From Cytophagaceae bacterium (lineage in GTDB: Bacteria > Bacteroidota > Bacteroidia > Cytophagales > UBA9547): a stretch of 64,000 nt of DNA. This document shows, in pieces, positions 15,678 to 25,254 of the stretch (the first letter of the stretch is position 1; every line of letters starts with the position of its first letter). The position numbers were made by a program, and so were the translations under genes. The notes beneath the pieces are model-generated. The model saw nothing but the letters and a program-made list of their open reading frames with translations, was not told the DNA's origin and did not search any database. The DNA lies in the NCBI GenBank assembly GCA_027488865.1, contig JAIYAU010000010.1, forward strand, positions 17,346 through 81,345, in the 5' to 3' direction.

Positions 15678-18600
15678 ATGAATCGTTACTACTTCGAGAG
15701 GTCATCGCTATGGCTGAAATTTTCAAATCAATTATTTTCTAGTGCTACTAAAGCTTTGTTAGCTTTTTATTTGGTATTCTATCTGGGCTCACTATCTTCA
15801 TTTGCACAGCCCAATTTTACCAATGCAGATTATCAAAAGGTTCTATGGATGACAACCCGTTTTTATGGAGCTCAACGATCAGGAAGTAACAATTGGGTGT
15901 TAGCGGGTCATTTACCATCAGGCGCTAATGCTGCATTAACGGGAACAGCTTTCCGAAATGATAGGCATACTGATGGTACAGACTTATCTGGTGGCTGGCA
16001 TGACTGTGGTGACCACGTCAAGTTTGGACAAACCCAATTTTATTCAGCCTATTTAGTTATCAAAGGCTACGCAGAATTTCCTCAAGGTTATGATGACAGA
16101 TATTCATTTACTTACAACGGGTATCGCACATCCAATCAATGGGATTTTGAAGGAAATGGTCATGACCCTAACTGTATTCCTGACATTTTGGATGAGATGA
16201 AACATGAAACAGACTACCTTATCAAAATTACGCCTAACGGGTCTAATTTTTATTGGCAAGTAGGTAATGGAGGTGGTTCTGCTGATCATGCTACATGGAC
16301 AACAGCCACTCAAATGCAACGCCAATCAGTAAATCAGGGAGGAAACAATGACAATGGAGTTACATCAGGCCCTTATAGACCTGCATGTAAAAATCCTGCT
16401 GATGCCTCGATGCCCTCTTTTGCTGGAGCTACATTGGCCTGTATGGCAAGGGTTTACAAAAAATTTGATGCGGCTTATGCGGCCACTTGTCTTACACACG
16501 CTTTAAATGCTTATGCTTATGCAAAAGCTAATCCTGGCACAACAGGAACTTGCTTTGGCAATTTCTATTTTGCAGATCGTGGTTGGAAGGCTGCATTTGC
16601 CTCTTTATGCGCTGAGCTGTTCTGGACAACAGGCAACGCTGCTTATAGAACCGAGGCTTTATCTTACTCGGATGCCGACATGGACATCAATGTTGGATAT
16701 ACATTTGACTATGGGAATAATGGTGAAATTGGGATGTATAATTTAGCTAGATTAGGCAGAGCCTCTTCAATTACTGCTTTTAACAACAGAATTACTGGTC
16801 ATTTCTTGGCAGCTGGTAGTAGAAACGCCAATGGTGTTTATACTGCGCAGGGTACTTGGGGAAGACTTAGATATAATGGAAATGCTGCATTTTTAATTTC
16901 TTTGTATTCTAAACTTAATAATAATACAACCGCAGCAGTAATTAAAGCAATCCATGATGATGTAGATTACATCATGGGTAAAAATAGCAGCAAAAGAACT
17001 TATGTTGTGGGGTTTGCCCCAGCGGCTGGCGGGCCTTATACAACGGTGCAATATCCTCACCATAGAAGTGTGTACTTAAGAGACGACAACCCTGGCAATG
17101 CAGTGGTGTTGACCATACCAGCAAAAAACAGACAGCTAGGGGCGCTAGTTGGTGGCCAGCGAGATGGCACCTATAATGATGACAGGAATGATTATGTAAA
17201 TTCTGAGGTTTGCATAGATTACAATGCAGGTTTGGTTGGGGCTTTAGGTTTTGTTAATCAACGATTGGCTCCTGTTGATACAAATAAATTTTGTGGCAAT
17301 AGTAAATGTAAAGATCCAAATCTAGGCCCGGAACTTTCTACCTGTGCTGGTACTACTTTGCCTTTAACTTTACAGTCAAATACCACACAACCGAGTGGAG
17401 TAATTTTTACTTGGTACAGAAATGGAGCTGTTATTTCAGGTCAAACTGGCCCTAATTGTACCAATTGTGCCACAGTTGCAGGGAATTATGTGGTTGTAAG
17501 AGATTCTGCTTCTGGTACATGTAAAGCTCAGGATACTTTAAATATCAGCAACAGCATTCCCACACCAGACCTTGGTGCAGATCAACTATTATGTACCGCA
17601 AGCAGTATCAATTTAAGTCCAGCCAACGTGGCAAGTTTTCCTGGTTCTACCACTTATACTTGGTGGGTTGATGAAACTGGAGGAACAACATACACATCCG
17701 TTCCTTCAGTTACTGGATCAACTTATGCTAGTGTTCGTACAAGAGGAAGATACAGAATTGTGGCATCAGCTGGTGCTTGTACTAGCGAAGATAATGTTGT
17801 AATTACCTCAAATTTGCCTAAACCAGTTGATGGTTGTAGAAATACTGCGGGAAGCGTGGCGATGTCCATATCAAATCCTGGTTTAAACGGTACAAACTAT
17901 AATTGGTACAGCGCTCCTACAGGTGGTACTTTAATCTGTTCTAACACAATTACTTGTAACAGTCCTTCCATTGCCTCCTCTGCATTTTATTATGTTCAAG
18001 ACATGAGTGCTATCAATACCACCGTTGGCCCTACAACCTTATTTGGAACTTCTACCAACTGGGGAGTAAATTCAGGAAACCAATTGTCGTTTACAGCTTC
18101 TTCGAATTTTGATATTTTATCAATGGATGTACCTTTTTTAATTTATGGAAACGGGAGCGGTACGATTACGATTGAGATTTTGGATGGCTCTGGCAATCCA
18201 TTTACACCAGCGAAAACTTTCACTTCAGATGCCTCCAACATAACAACTGGTCAAAATGGGCAATTGATTACCTTTAATTTTACAGGATTGACCATTCAGT
18301 CATCATGGGGTACCAATTTAAGAATGAGGTTAAGTGCTGAATCTGTAAATGGTGACCCCGTTTGGAGTAGTGGAGGAGCAAGCTATCCTTACAGTGTTGC
18401 AGGGGTAGTGTCGATTACAGGTGAAGTTGGCGGTTCAGGTAGCAACGATTATATGTACTTCTATGATTGGCAAATATCCACTGGCACTAACTGTGCGAGA
18501 TTGCCAGTTCAAGCTAAGATTGGTTCGTGCCCAGCAGTTACCCCAGTTGATTTTATGTCCTTACAGGCAACATTGAAAAATGGTAATGTACACCTCAAAT

Positions 18601-19070
18601 GGACTACTTCTTATGAAAAGGGAAATGAAAAATTTGTAATTGAGCGTTCTGCTGATGGGTTTAATTATAAGGTTATTGGGGAGTTGAAGGGTACAAACAA
18701 CACAACAAACCTTGTTGATTATACATTTACTGACAAATCTGTTGATTATGGGTATGCTTATTATCGTGTGGTTAACTTTGACTTTGACGGAAAGTCCAAC
18801 GCTAGCCAGTGGGTATTTGTAAACACAAGTCAAACTGATTTAAAAGTTTATCCAAATCCTTCTAAAGGAATCTATTATGTAAAAGCTACCAAAGATAATT
18901 TACCTATTGTTAAATTGAGTGTTTACGATATTTTTGGAAAGGAAATTTACAACGATAAGCCGCAACTATCAGAAACTGCTGTAGATTTATCTGCCCAATC
19001 TCCAGGATTATACTTCCTAACTGTAGAATACGGAGATAATATTGAAACTTTAAAACTTATTAAAGAATAG
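15678..19070 (+). CDS. GH9 endoglucanase with Ig-like and T9SS type A domains
   Basis: A 1130-residue secreted enzyme. Signal peptide to about residue 44; GH9 (alpha/alpha)6-barrel about 46-525 with DLSGGWHDCGDHVKF (D109 and D112, the catalytic base region), the conserved His in HHRSVYLRDDN, and the acid Glu at about 510 in DYVNSEVCIDYNAG. Then come Cys-containing Ig-like segments (about 540-715), a beta-rich domain (about 735-920), an FN3-like domain (about 945-1040) and a type A sorting tail starting LKVYPNPSKG and ending LKLIKE. GH9 enzymes cleave internal beta-1,4-glucan bonds of cellulose. T9SS should export it and anchor or release it at the cell surface. A terminator follows directly. 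Confidence 0.92.
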   Translation: MNRYYFERSSLWLKFSNQLFSSATKALLAFYLVFYLGSLSSFAQPNFTNADYQKVLWMTTRFYGAQRSGSNNWVLAGHLPSGANAALTGTAFRNDRHTDGTDLSGGWHDCGDHVKFGQTQFYSAYLVIKGYAEFPQGYDDRYSFTYNGYRTSNQWDFEGNGHDPNCIPDILDEMKHETDYLIKITPNGSNFYWQVGNGGGSADHATWTTATQMQRQSVNQGGNNDNGVTSGPYRPACKNPADASMPSFAGATLACMARVYKKFDAAYAATCLTHALNAYAYAKANPGTTGTCFGNFYFADRGWKAAFASLCAELFWTTGNAAYRTEALSYSDADMDINVGYTFDYGNNGEIGMYNLARLGRASSITAFNNRITGHFLAAGSRNANGVYTAQGTWGRLRYNGNAAFLISLYSKLNNNTTAAVIKAIHDDVDYIMGKNSSKRTYVVGFAPAAGGPYTTVQYPHHRSVYLRDDNPGNAVVLTIPAKNRQLGALVGGQRDGTYNDDRNDYVNSEVCIDYNAGLVGALGFVNQRLAPVDTNKFCGNSKCKDPNLGPELSTCAGTTLPLTLQSNTTQPSGVIFTWYRNGAVISGQTGPNCTNCATVAGNYVVVRDSASGTCKAQDTLNISNSIPTPDLGADQLLCTASSINLSPANVASFPGSTTYTWWVDETGGTTYTSVPSVTGSTYASVRTRGRYRIVASAGACTSEDNVVITSNLPKPVDGCRNTAGSVAMSISNPGLNGTNYNWYSAPTGGTLICSNTITCNSPSIASSAFYYVQDMSAINTTVGPTTLFGTSTNWGVNSGNQLSFTASSNFDILSMDVPFLIYGNGSGTITIEILDGSGNPFTPAKTFTSDASNITTGQNGQLITFNFTGLTIQSSWGTNLRMRLSAESVNGDPVWSSGGASYPYSVAGVVSITGEVGGSGSNDYMYFYDWQISTGTNCARLPVQAKIGSCPAVTPVDFMSLQATLKNGNVHLKWTTSYEKGNEKFVIERSADGFNYKVIGELKGTNNTTNLVDYTFTDKSVDYGYAYYRVVNFDFDGKSNASQWVFVNTSQTDLKVYPNPSKGIYYVKATKDNLPIVKLSVYDIFGKEIYNDKPQLSETAVDLSAQSPGLYFLTVEYGDNIETLKLIKE

Positions 19071-19093
19071 CATATTCTACTTAAACATAAATG

Positions 19094-19127
19094 AAAAGCC
19101 CTAAAATAATCATTAGGGCTTTTTTTG
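19094..19127 (+). terminator. Intrinsic terminator after GH9 gene
   Basis: Stem AAAAGCCCTAA (19094-19104) pairs with TTAGGGCTTTT (19113-19123) around an 8-base loop, followed by a T run. It ends the GH9 transcript 24 bases after the stop. Confidence 0.85.
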
Positions 19128-19491
19128 TTTATTTTATTTTAATAATACACTTAGAATAGATGTTAATGGACATAACTAATTGATTTATAATTGTTAAATA
19201 CCTTGTTGCATTTAATGGTTTATTTTAACCTTTGCAGTATTATCTAATTTAATTGGTTGAATCTAAATTACTCATTGAAAACAGAGGAGAGTCATTTAAG
19301 AACAAATGATATTTTTATCTGTTATATGTAAGACCAATAGTTCTTTTATCAGAACAAATAATTTACTGCGTAGATTGGGATAATTTCGACATCTTGGCAA
19401 TAAAGACAAGTTAGATAAATTTATATTTACAACATAAGTTTATCAAATCATTATAATAACTATTTTTGTTTCAGAAATAAATAAATATCAT
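19128..19491. other. Intergenic region with candidate -7 box
   Basis: Nothing coding is visible in these 364 bases. TATTTTTG at 19461-19468 matches the -7 consensus and is a likely start for the next gene, 24 bases downstream. No proper -33 element was found. Confidence 0.35.
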
Positions 19492-20172
19492 ATGGCCAAA
19501 GGATTTTTACATTTACACGTTACAGTAGTCGTGATTTTTTTGCTCTTGTTTGCTTATAAGGTGGCATTGCTAATATTGAGCAAAAACGAACAACTAAGTT
19601 TTATAAGAAACAAAACAAAAGTTGTGGAAATGATATTAGGCACACTCATATTAGTTACTGGCACCTATCTTTTCATTACTGACCCCCTTAAAGAAATGTG
19701 GCTTTGGGTAAAGTTGGTATCAATTATTGGTTTGATTCCACTTGGAATTATTGGCCTAAAAAAGGAAAACAAGGCCTTGGCGCTTATTTCACTTATTGGA
19801 TTTTTATACTTCTTTGTAGTCTCCAAAACGAACAGTTTAACCTTTAAAAGGGATAAGATAGAAATAGTAGAAGCTCCAGCAGAAAACACTGGAGAAAAAC
19901 AAAGTACTACAGAAGACATTATGGCTACAAATGAAGAAACACAATTGAACAAAGGAAAAGCAATTTATACACAAGTGTGTGCTGCTTGCCATGGCCCTGA
20001 AGGTAATTTACAATTAGCAGGTGCGGCCAATTTGCAAACGAGTAAACTAACTTTAGATGAAAAAATAAGCATAGTTACAAACGGCAAAAATGCCATGATG
20101 GCTTATAAAGACCAATTGTCAGAACAAGAAATAGTTGCAGTAGTTACCTACACAGAAACACTGAAAAAATAA
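19492..20172 (+). CDS. SirB2-like membrane domain fused to cytochrome c
   Basis: A 226-residue two-part protein. Residues 1-113 hold four membrane helices with His residues near the N-terminus (FLHLHVTVV), resembling the SirB2 family. Residues about 150-226 form a small class I cytochrome c with the haem motif CAACH (C163, C166, H167), a likely distal Met in NAMMAYKDQL, and a C-terminal helix. The haem domain would face the periplasm. The combination suggests a membrane-tethered electron carrier, for instance near a terminal oxidase, but no redox partner is adjacent. A weak hairpin (20178-20203) follows the stop. Confidence 0.7.
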   Translation: MAKGFLHLHVTVVVIFLLLFAYKVALLILSKNEQLSFIRNKTKVVEMILGTLILVTGTYLFITDPLKEMWLWVKLVSIIGLIPLGIIGLKKENKALALISLIGFLYFFVVSKTNSLTFKRDKIEIVEAPAENTGEKQSTTEDIMATNEETQLNKGKAIYTQVCAACHGPEGNLQLAGAANLQTSKLTLDEKISIVTNGKNAMMAYKDQLSEQEIVAVVTYTETLKK

Positions 20173-20801
20173 AATTTGGTACAACTTTATAAAAGGTTGT
20201 ACCTGTAGTTAGTTTTAAAGACTCTTGAAGTTAATGTGCCTCATGTGAGAAGCTCTCTAATCTAATTTGGTGAACTTACTGGGCTTAAAGGCAAGTTTGA
20301 TCGAGGTAATCATCCCATTGTTCGAGTTTTTGAACAAAGTCTCTAGAACGTTGTGGGTACGCTAGTGAACTTTCGCACTGGTGGAAAATATCAAGTGTTT
20401 CATATAAACATGAGTACCTACATTTGAACCTTTGGTTTTGTATCAAAACTAAAGGGTTTTATTTTAATATGGTGCAAGGAATTAAACTAACTTACATTCG
20501 TTTCTAGCCATACATTTTAATCCATAGAAAAGTGGGGCAACTATCCACTTGTAGTCTACCGATTTTTGTCCGCAATCTTCTATAATACGGGGGATTGATG
20601 AATTTGAATTTTTTACAAATATCATGGAAAGGGATTAGCCCTAAAATCAGTATTTATTGTGAGTTTGAATGCGACAATGGTGACATGTGTAGATACTGAC
20701 AAGTGCAGAGCTTAAGTATTGGATTTGTAAAAAGTTGACAAGGTGTGTAACTTGGCAAATTATTGATTTCATATTCTAAATAAGCACACCCAAATTTCGT
20801 T
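20173..20801. other. Non-coding region, nothing recognised
   Basis: These 629 bases hold one 8-bp hairpin right after the cytochrome gene (20178-20203, GGTACAAC / GTTGTACC), which may end its transcript. In the middle, frames of up to about 20 codons such as GKFDRGNHPIVRVFEQSL end in stops and may be decayed coding sequence. No tRNA, ncRNA or intact gene is visible. Confidence 0.4.
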
Positions 20802-21866
20802 ATGCGCATTCCAGTCACAATCCTTACAGGCTTTTTGGGGTCAGGCAAAACCACCTTGCTTAATAAGTTGGTAACTAACAACCATGATAAAAAAATAGCC
20901 GTGATAGAAAATGAGTTTGGCGAGATTTCCATTGACAGCGATTTGGTGGTAAAATCTACCCAAGACTTGTACGAATTGTCCAATGGCTGTTTATGTTGTA
21001 CTTTAAACGATGAGTTGGCGGTTGTTTTGGCAAAAATTGTGAATAGTGGCAAGCGAATTGATCATATTTTTATTGAAACTACTGGCATTGCAAATCCAGG
21101 TCCAGTAGCACTAAGCTTTTTGGCTGATGAAGAAATTCAGTCTCGATTTAAGCTTGATGCCATTATTGCTTTAGCCGATGCTAAGTTCATTACCAATCAG
21201 ATTGAAAAACATCCCGAAGTGGGTAGGCAGTTGGCTATGGCAGATGTAATTTTACTAAACAAGATAGATCTTATTGCAATGGAAGAGTTAGCGGGTATAA
21301 CACAAACATTGGAAATGATTAATCCTCAAGCCTTAATTTATCAAAGTCAATATGGACACACGGATGTGGTTGATCTATTTGACATACAGGCGTTTAGTGC
21401 AAGCCATATTTTAAAAACTAAATTTGAAACAAGTTACGAACGCAATGTAGGTCAAAGAAGTTTTACCTTAGCAACTCCAACCCATACTAGCCATATTTCT
21501 AATATCAGTCTTGTGCTTGATAAACCATTGGATTCTATTAAATTCAACACTTGGATGAAAACATTGTTATATAATAGCTTTGGTTGCCTTTATCGGGTAA
21601 AGGGAATCTTATGGATAAATGATATATCTGAAAGAATTGTATTTCAATCGGTTAATAACATGTATGTGAGTGAAGCTTCTGGCGAATGGATACCTCAGGA
21701 GCAAATAACCAAGATCGTATTTATAGGTAAATATCTGAAGAAGGTATTAATTGAAGAAGGCTTAACATTATGCTTGTATGACGGTTCCCAAATGGATTCG
21801 GCGTTGATTTACGAGAATATTTCAGCTTTGCAAGCACATTGGATTGGCAAAATGGAGAATGATTAA
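20802..21866 (+). CDS. CobW/COG0523-type G3E GTPase (putative metallochaperone)
   Basis: A 354-residue G3E GTPase: Walker A GFLGSGKTT (residues 10-18), ENEFGE, the metal-binding CxCC motif (C63, C65, C66 in NGCLCC), ETTGIANPGP, and NKID for guanine recognition; a CobW C-terminal domain follows from about residue 225. The family inserts or traffics metals (Zn, Co, Ni or Fe) in a GTP-dependent way. CxCC is the shared metal site and does not by itself tell the metal. No cobalamin genes and no obvious Zur-type operator are nearby, so a zinc-chaperone role is possible but unproven. It is alone on the plus strand. Confidence 0.85.
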   Translation: MRIPVTILTGFLGSGKTTLLNKLVTNNHDKKIAVIENEFGEISIDSDLVVKSTQDLYELSNGCLCCTLNDELAVVLAKIVNSGKRIDHIFIETTGIANPGPVALSFLADEEIQSRFKLDAIIALADAKFITNQIEKHPEVGRQLAMADVILLNKIDLIAMEELAGITQTLEMINPQALIYQSQYGHTDVVDLFDIQAFSASHILKTKFETSYERNVGQRSFTLATPTHTSHISNISLVLDKPLDSIKFNTWMKTLLYNSFGCLYRVKGILWINDISERIVFQSVNNMYVSEASGEWIPQEQITKIVFIGKYLKKVLIEEGLTLCLYDGSQMDSALIYENISALQAHWIGKMEND

Positions 21867-21983
21867 TTAAAATTGATGATATTTTAAGGATTGAATTGCT
21901 AATTGTCTTATTTTTACAATATATTACTAGCCTTGTGACAAAATATAACACAAGAGATAACGTTATTATAGAAAACCCGCTTC

Positions 21984-24900
21984 TTGAAAAAAATTTTAAT
22001 ATATCATTTTTGTATATTTTTCTTGATTTTTGTTGAGATAGATGGTTTTGCCCAAACGTCGCAACAAGTATTTGGCAAAAATCGAATTCAGTTCAAAAAT
22101 TTTAAATGGGAATTTCTTAGTACCCAAAATTTTGATATCTACTTTTATTATGGTGGACGAGAGAGTGCTATTTACGCATCAAAGTATGCAGAACTTGATT
22201 TTGTTAAAATTACCGATTTAATTGGCTTTACCACTTACAAAAAGATAAAAGTATTGGTGTATAATACACCTAAAGATTTACTACAAAGTAACATAACATC
22301 CGACGAACCTAGTCCCGTAGCTGGTGGAGTTACAAATTTTGTAAAATCTAAGATGGAGGTTGCTTTTCAAGGAAATCACGTTCTATTTAGGGCAGATATC
22401 AATAAAGAAATAGCTCGATACCTTATAAATGAATTAATGTATGGTGGCTCAATAAAAGAAATATTTCAAAATTCTTATTTAATGAGTTTGCCTGATTGGT
22501 ATATAAGTGGGTTTGCGCAATATGTTGGCTATGGCTGGAATCAGGAAATGGATAACCATATGCGTAGTTTGTCGGTGGCAGGTAAGCTCAAAAGCCCTAA
22601 TGCTTATACTGGCAAAGAAGCGGAATTGTTAGGTCAATCGGTGTGGAATTTTATAGTAGAAAAATACGGAAAATCTAATGTGTCCTCGATTCTACAAATG
22701 ACTCAAATAACTAGAAATCACCAAGATGCTATTTCAAGTGTGTTAGGTATAAGCTACAAAGAGTTTATAACATCTTGGGAAGACTACTACCTCAAAATAA
22801 ATATCCCGATAGAGGATGTTACAATTATTCCGTCTAAAACATTAAAAATAAAGAAAAGAAATAAAAAGAATAGGGTTTATGAGAAGGTTATAATGAGCAA
22901 TACAGGTGAATATTTGGTTTATGTACAACATCACAAAGGCAGATATAACATAAAGCTACATAATGTCACCAAAAAGAAACGAAAACTTATAACAAGAGGA
23001 GGAATGCGGGTAGTGGATCAAAAGCCCGACGTAACGTTACCTTTAATTTCTTGTGGTGCAGACCGCATCGGCGTAGTAGATATCAAAAGAAACAAGCTTT
23101 ATCTCACTACCTACGACTCACGTGGTAGACGAGATAAAAGGGTGCATTTGCCAGGCTTTGAGCATATTTTGGATTATGATTTTTCTGACGACGGCAACGC
23201 TATTGTTTTCAGCGGACAAATAAACGGCCAAAGCGATTTGTATTATTACAACTTTAAGGATAATACTTACCGCCAGCTTACCTCCGATTTTAATGATGAC
23301 CTTCAGCCACGTTTCTTGAAAAATTCTTTGTCCATCGTTTTTTCTTCTAACAGGGCAGAAGACACGGTTATATTTACGCGGGTTTATCCAGAAAAAATAA
23401 AGGTTAAAAATTTTAGGGATAATCTAGACTTATTTATTTACGACAATATTAAAGGAGTTACTAGGTTGAGAAGATTGACAAATACTACTTTTAATGAAAC
23501 ACAACCACAATATTATGATTCCCAATCCTTACTTTATTTAAGTGACCAAACAGGCATAAATCAATTATATAAATTGGATCTGGCCACTAAAAGGGCCCAT
23601 ATGGTTTCAAATTTTATGAATGACATCAAAACATATGATGTTTTCTCAGGTACCAGTTCTATCTCATACATCATGAAAGACAGAGGTAAGGAATATGTAT
23701 ACCATGACCCAAATTTTTTGTTTAAAAACAATTACGATACTTCCACGGCCTACACCTCAAGAAAGGCAAGCAATATCAAGAATCTAAAAATTGTAGAAGA
23801 TGCGCCTATCGTTATCTATTCTGCCAAAGACTCAGTTAAAGACGACGAAGAAATAGACATAAATCAAGTTAAATTTCAATCAGAAGAAGATATAGATACT
23901 GATAATTACAAGTTTGACCAAGATAAAAATCAATCACAAAATGATGACATGGCTACTTATTATCCGTCGTCAAGAAGAACGTTTAACAATTTTTCTAGGG
24001 AAATATCAGAAGATATGATTAAGAGAACTGGTCCTGTGAAGTATAAAAACCAATTAAGTTTTGACAGAACAACTAATGCCATCTTATATGATAACCTGAG
24101 AGGTTTTGGTACTTTAAATGAAGCAGGGTTGGTAGATATGATGGGAAATCACAAAATTTCCGCTGGAATGTTTGCCAAATTTGATTTTAGAACTAGTTCT
24201 ATGTGGGCTCAATACGAATACCTCAAACGAAGAGTTGATTTTCGATTTAAAGTTGATAAAACGCGTTATTTTATTATACAAGAATCGAATACTTTACATA
24301 AATATGGTAGCAACAAGTTCGAAAGCATGATTGCTTATCCATTCTCTAATACCTCCAGAGTTAGTTTTACACCGACTTATACAAATTTATTCTTCTTACA
24401 AATGTCCCCTTCTTTTTTTGCCAACAAGACGGATAAAGTCATCGACTACCTAGGCGCTAAAGTTGAATATTGTTACGATAACACAAGTTATTACGGCCTT
24501 AATATGATGGAAGGCATTAGATTCAAAGCTAGTTATGAAAGCCAAAAGGTAATTGGAAGTGCTAATTACAACTATTCGGTACTTGATGTAGATGGGAGAG
24601 GATACCTAAAATTACATAAAGAACTTTTGCTTGCAGTTAGGGGTAGCGGTGGACAGTTTTTGGGAAATGCGAAAAAGTCGTTCATGATAGGGGGAATGGA
24701 CAATTGGGTAAATGGTTCTAACGACAACTCTGGTACTGGAAATCCTCTAAATGGTCCCGATGAAGATTATGTAAATGGTTATCCTGACATACTTTTAAAT
24801 CGATTTGTTACAAATATGAGGGGTTTTCAAAGGGCCTCTTTATATGGTAACAAATACTTTTTATTTAACGCAGAGCTGCGCTGGCCAATTATTAGGTATT

Positions 24901-25211
24901 TTTATAAACGAAGAACCATCAATTCTACTTTTTTGAGAAATTTACAAATAACTGGATTTGGTGACTTTGGTTCCGCTTGGTCGGGCTCCAGTCCGTTTCA
25001 ACGACAAAACAATTATAGTCAAATACCTTTTGATAGAACACCATTTAGCGGACTTGTAACCACCTTTAGAAGTCCTATACTTACCAGCTACGGTTTAGGT
25101 ATAAGAAGTTATGTTTCACAGTATTGCATCAAGCTTGACGTGGCTTGGGGCATAAGAGATTACAAAGAGCAAAAGCCATCGGCTGTAATTTCAATTGGTC
25201 ATGACTTTTAA
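21984..25211 (+). CDS. Peptidase-MA-like / PD40 beta-propeller / Omp85-like barrel protein
   Basis: A 1075-residue protein starting at TTG with a signal peptide (to about residue 24, GFAQ). Residues about 35-275 resemble the peptidase_MA fold, but the HExxH zinc motif is absent: the corresponding stretch reads NKEIARYLINELMYGG. Residues about 290-600 have PD40/TolB-like propeller repeats (PEYDFSDDG-type turns, FSSNRAE). The C-terminal 380 residues read like a surface-antigen/Omp85 barrel, ending SIGHDF with an aromatic last residue. It is probably an outer-membrane protein; the function is unknown. It lies 43 bp before the VWA gene and may be cotranscribed with it. Confidence 0.7.
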   Translation: MKKILIYHFCIFFLIFVEIDGFAQTSQQVFGKNRIQFKNFKWEFLSTQNFDIYFYYGGRESAIYASKYAELDFVKITDLIGFTTYKKIKVLVYNTPKDLLQSNITSDEPSPVAGGVTNFVKSKMEVAFQGNHVLFRADINKEIARYLINELMYGGSIKEIFQNSYLMSLPDWYISGFAQYVGYGWNQEMDNHMRSLSVAGKLKSPNAYTGKEAELLGQSVWNFIVEKYGKSNVSSILQMTQITRNHQDAISSVLGISYKEFITSWEDYYLKINIPIEDVTIIPSKTLKIKKRNKKNRVYEKVIMSNTGEYLVYVQHHKGRYNIKLHNVTKKKRKLITRGGMRVVDQKPDVTLPLISCGADRIGVVDIKRNKLYLTTYDSRGRRDKRVHLPGFEHILDYDFSDDGNAIVFSGQINGQSDLYYYNFKDNTYRQLTSDFNDDLQPRFLKNSLSIVFSSNRAEDTVIFTRVYPEKIKVKNFRDNLDLFIYDNIKGVTRLRRLTNTTFNETQPQYYDSQSLLYLSDQTGINQLYKLDLATKRAHMVSNFMNDIKTYDVFSGTSSISYIMKDRGKEYVYHDPNFLFKNNYDTSTAYTSRKASNIKNLKIVEDAPIVIYSAKDSVKDDEEIDINQVKFQSEEDIDTDNYKFDQDKNQSQNDDMATYYPSSRRTFNNFSREISEDMIKRTGPVKYKNQLSFDRTTNAILYDNLRGFGTLNEAGLVDMMGNHKISAGMFAKFDFRTSSMWAQYEYLKRRVDFRFKVDKTRYFIIQESNTLHKYGSNKFESMIAYPFSNTSRVSFTPTYTNLFFLQMSPSFFANKTDKVIDYLGAKVEYCYDNTSYYGLNMMEGIRFKASYESQKVIGSANYNYSVLDVDGRGYLKLHKELLLAVRGSGGQFLGNAKKSFMIGGMDNWVNGSNDNSGTGNPLNGPDEDYVNGYPDILLNRFVTNMRGFQRASLYGNKYFLFNAELRWPIIRYFYKRRTINSTFLRNLQITGFGDFGSAWSGSSPFQRQNNYSQIPFDRTPFSGLVTTFRSPILTSYGLGIRSYVSQYCIKLDVAWGIRDYKEQKPSAVISIGHDF

Positions 25212-25254
25212 CCATTTAGTCAAACTTTTGTGACACCAACCTTGTTAAGGCTCT

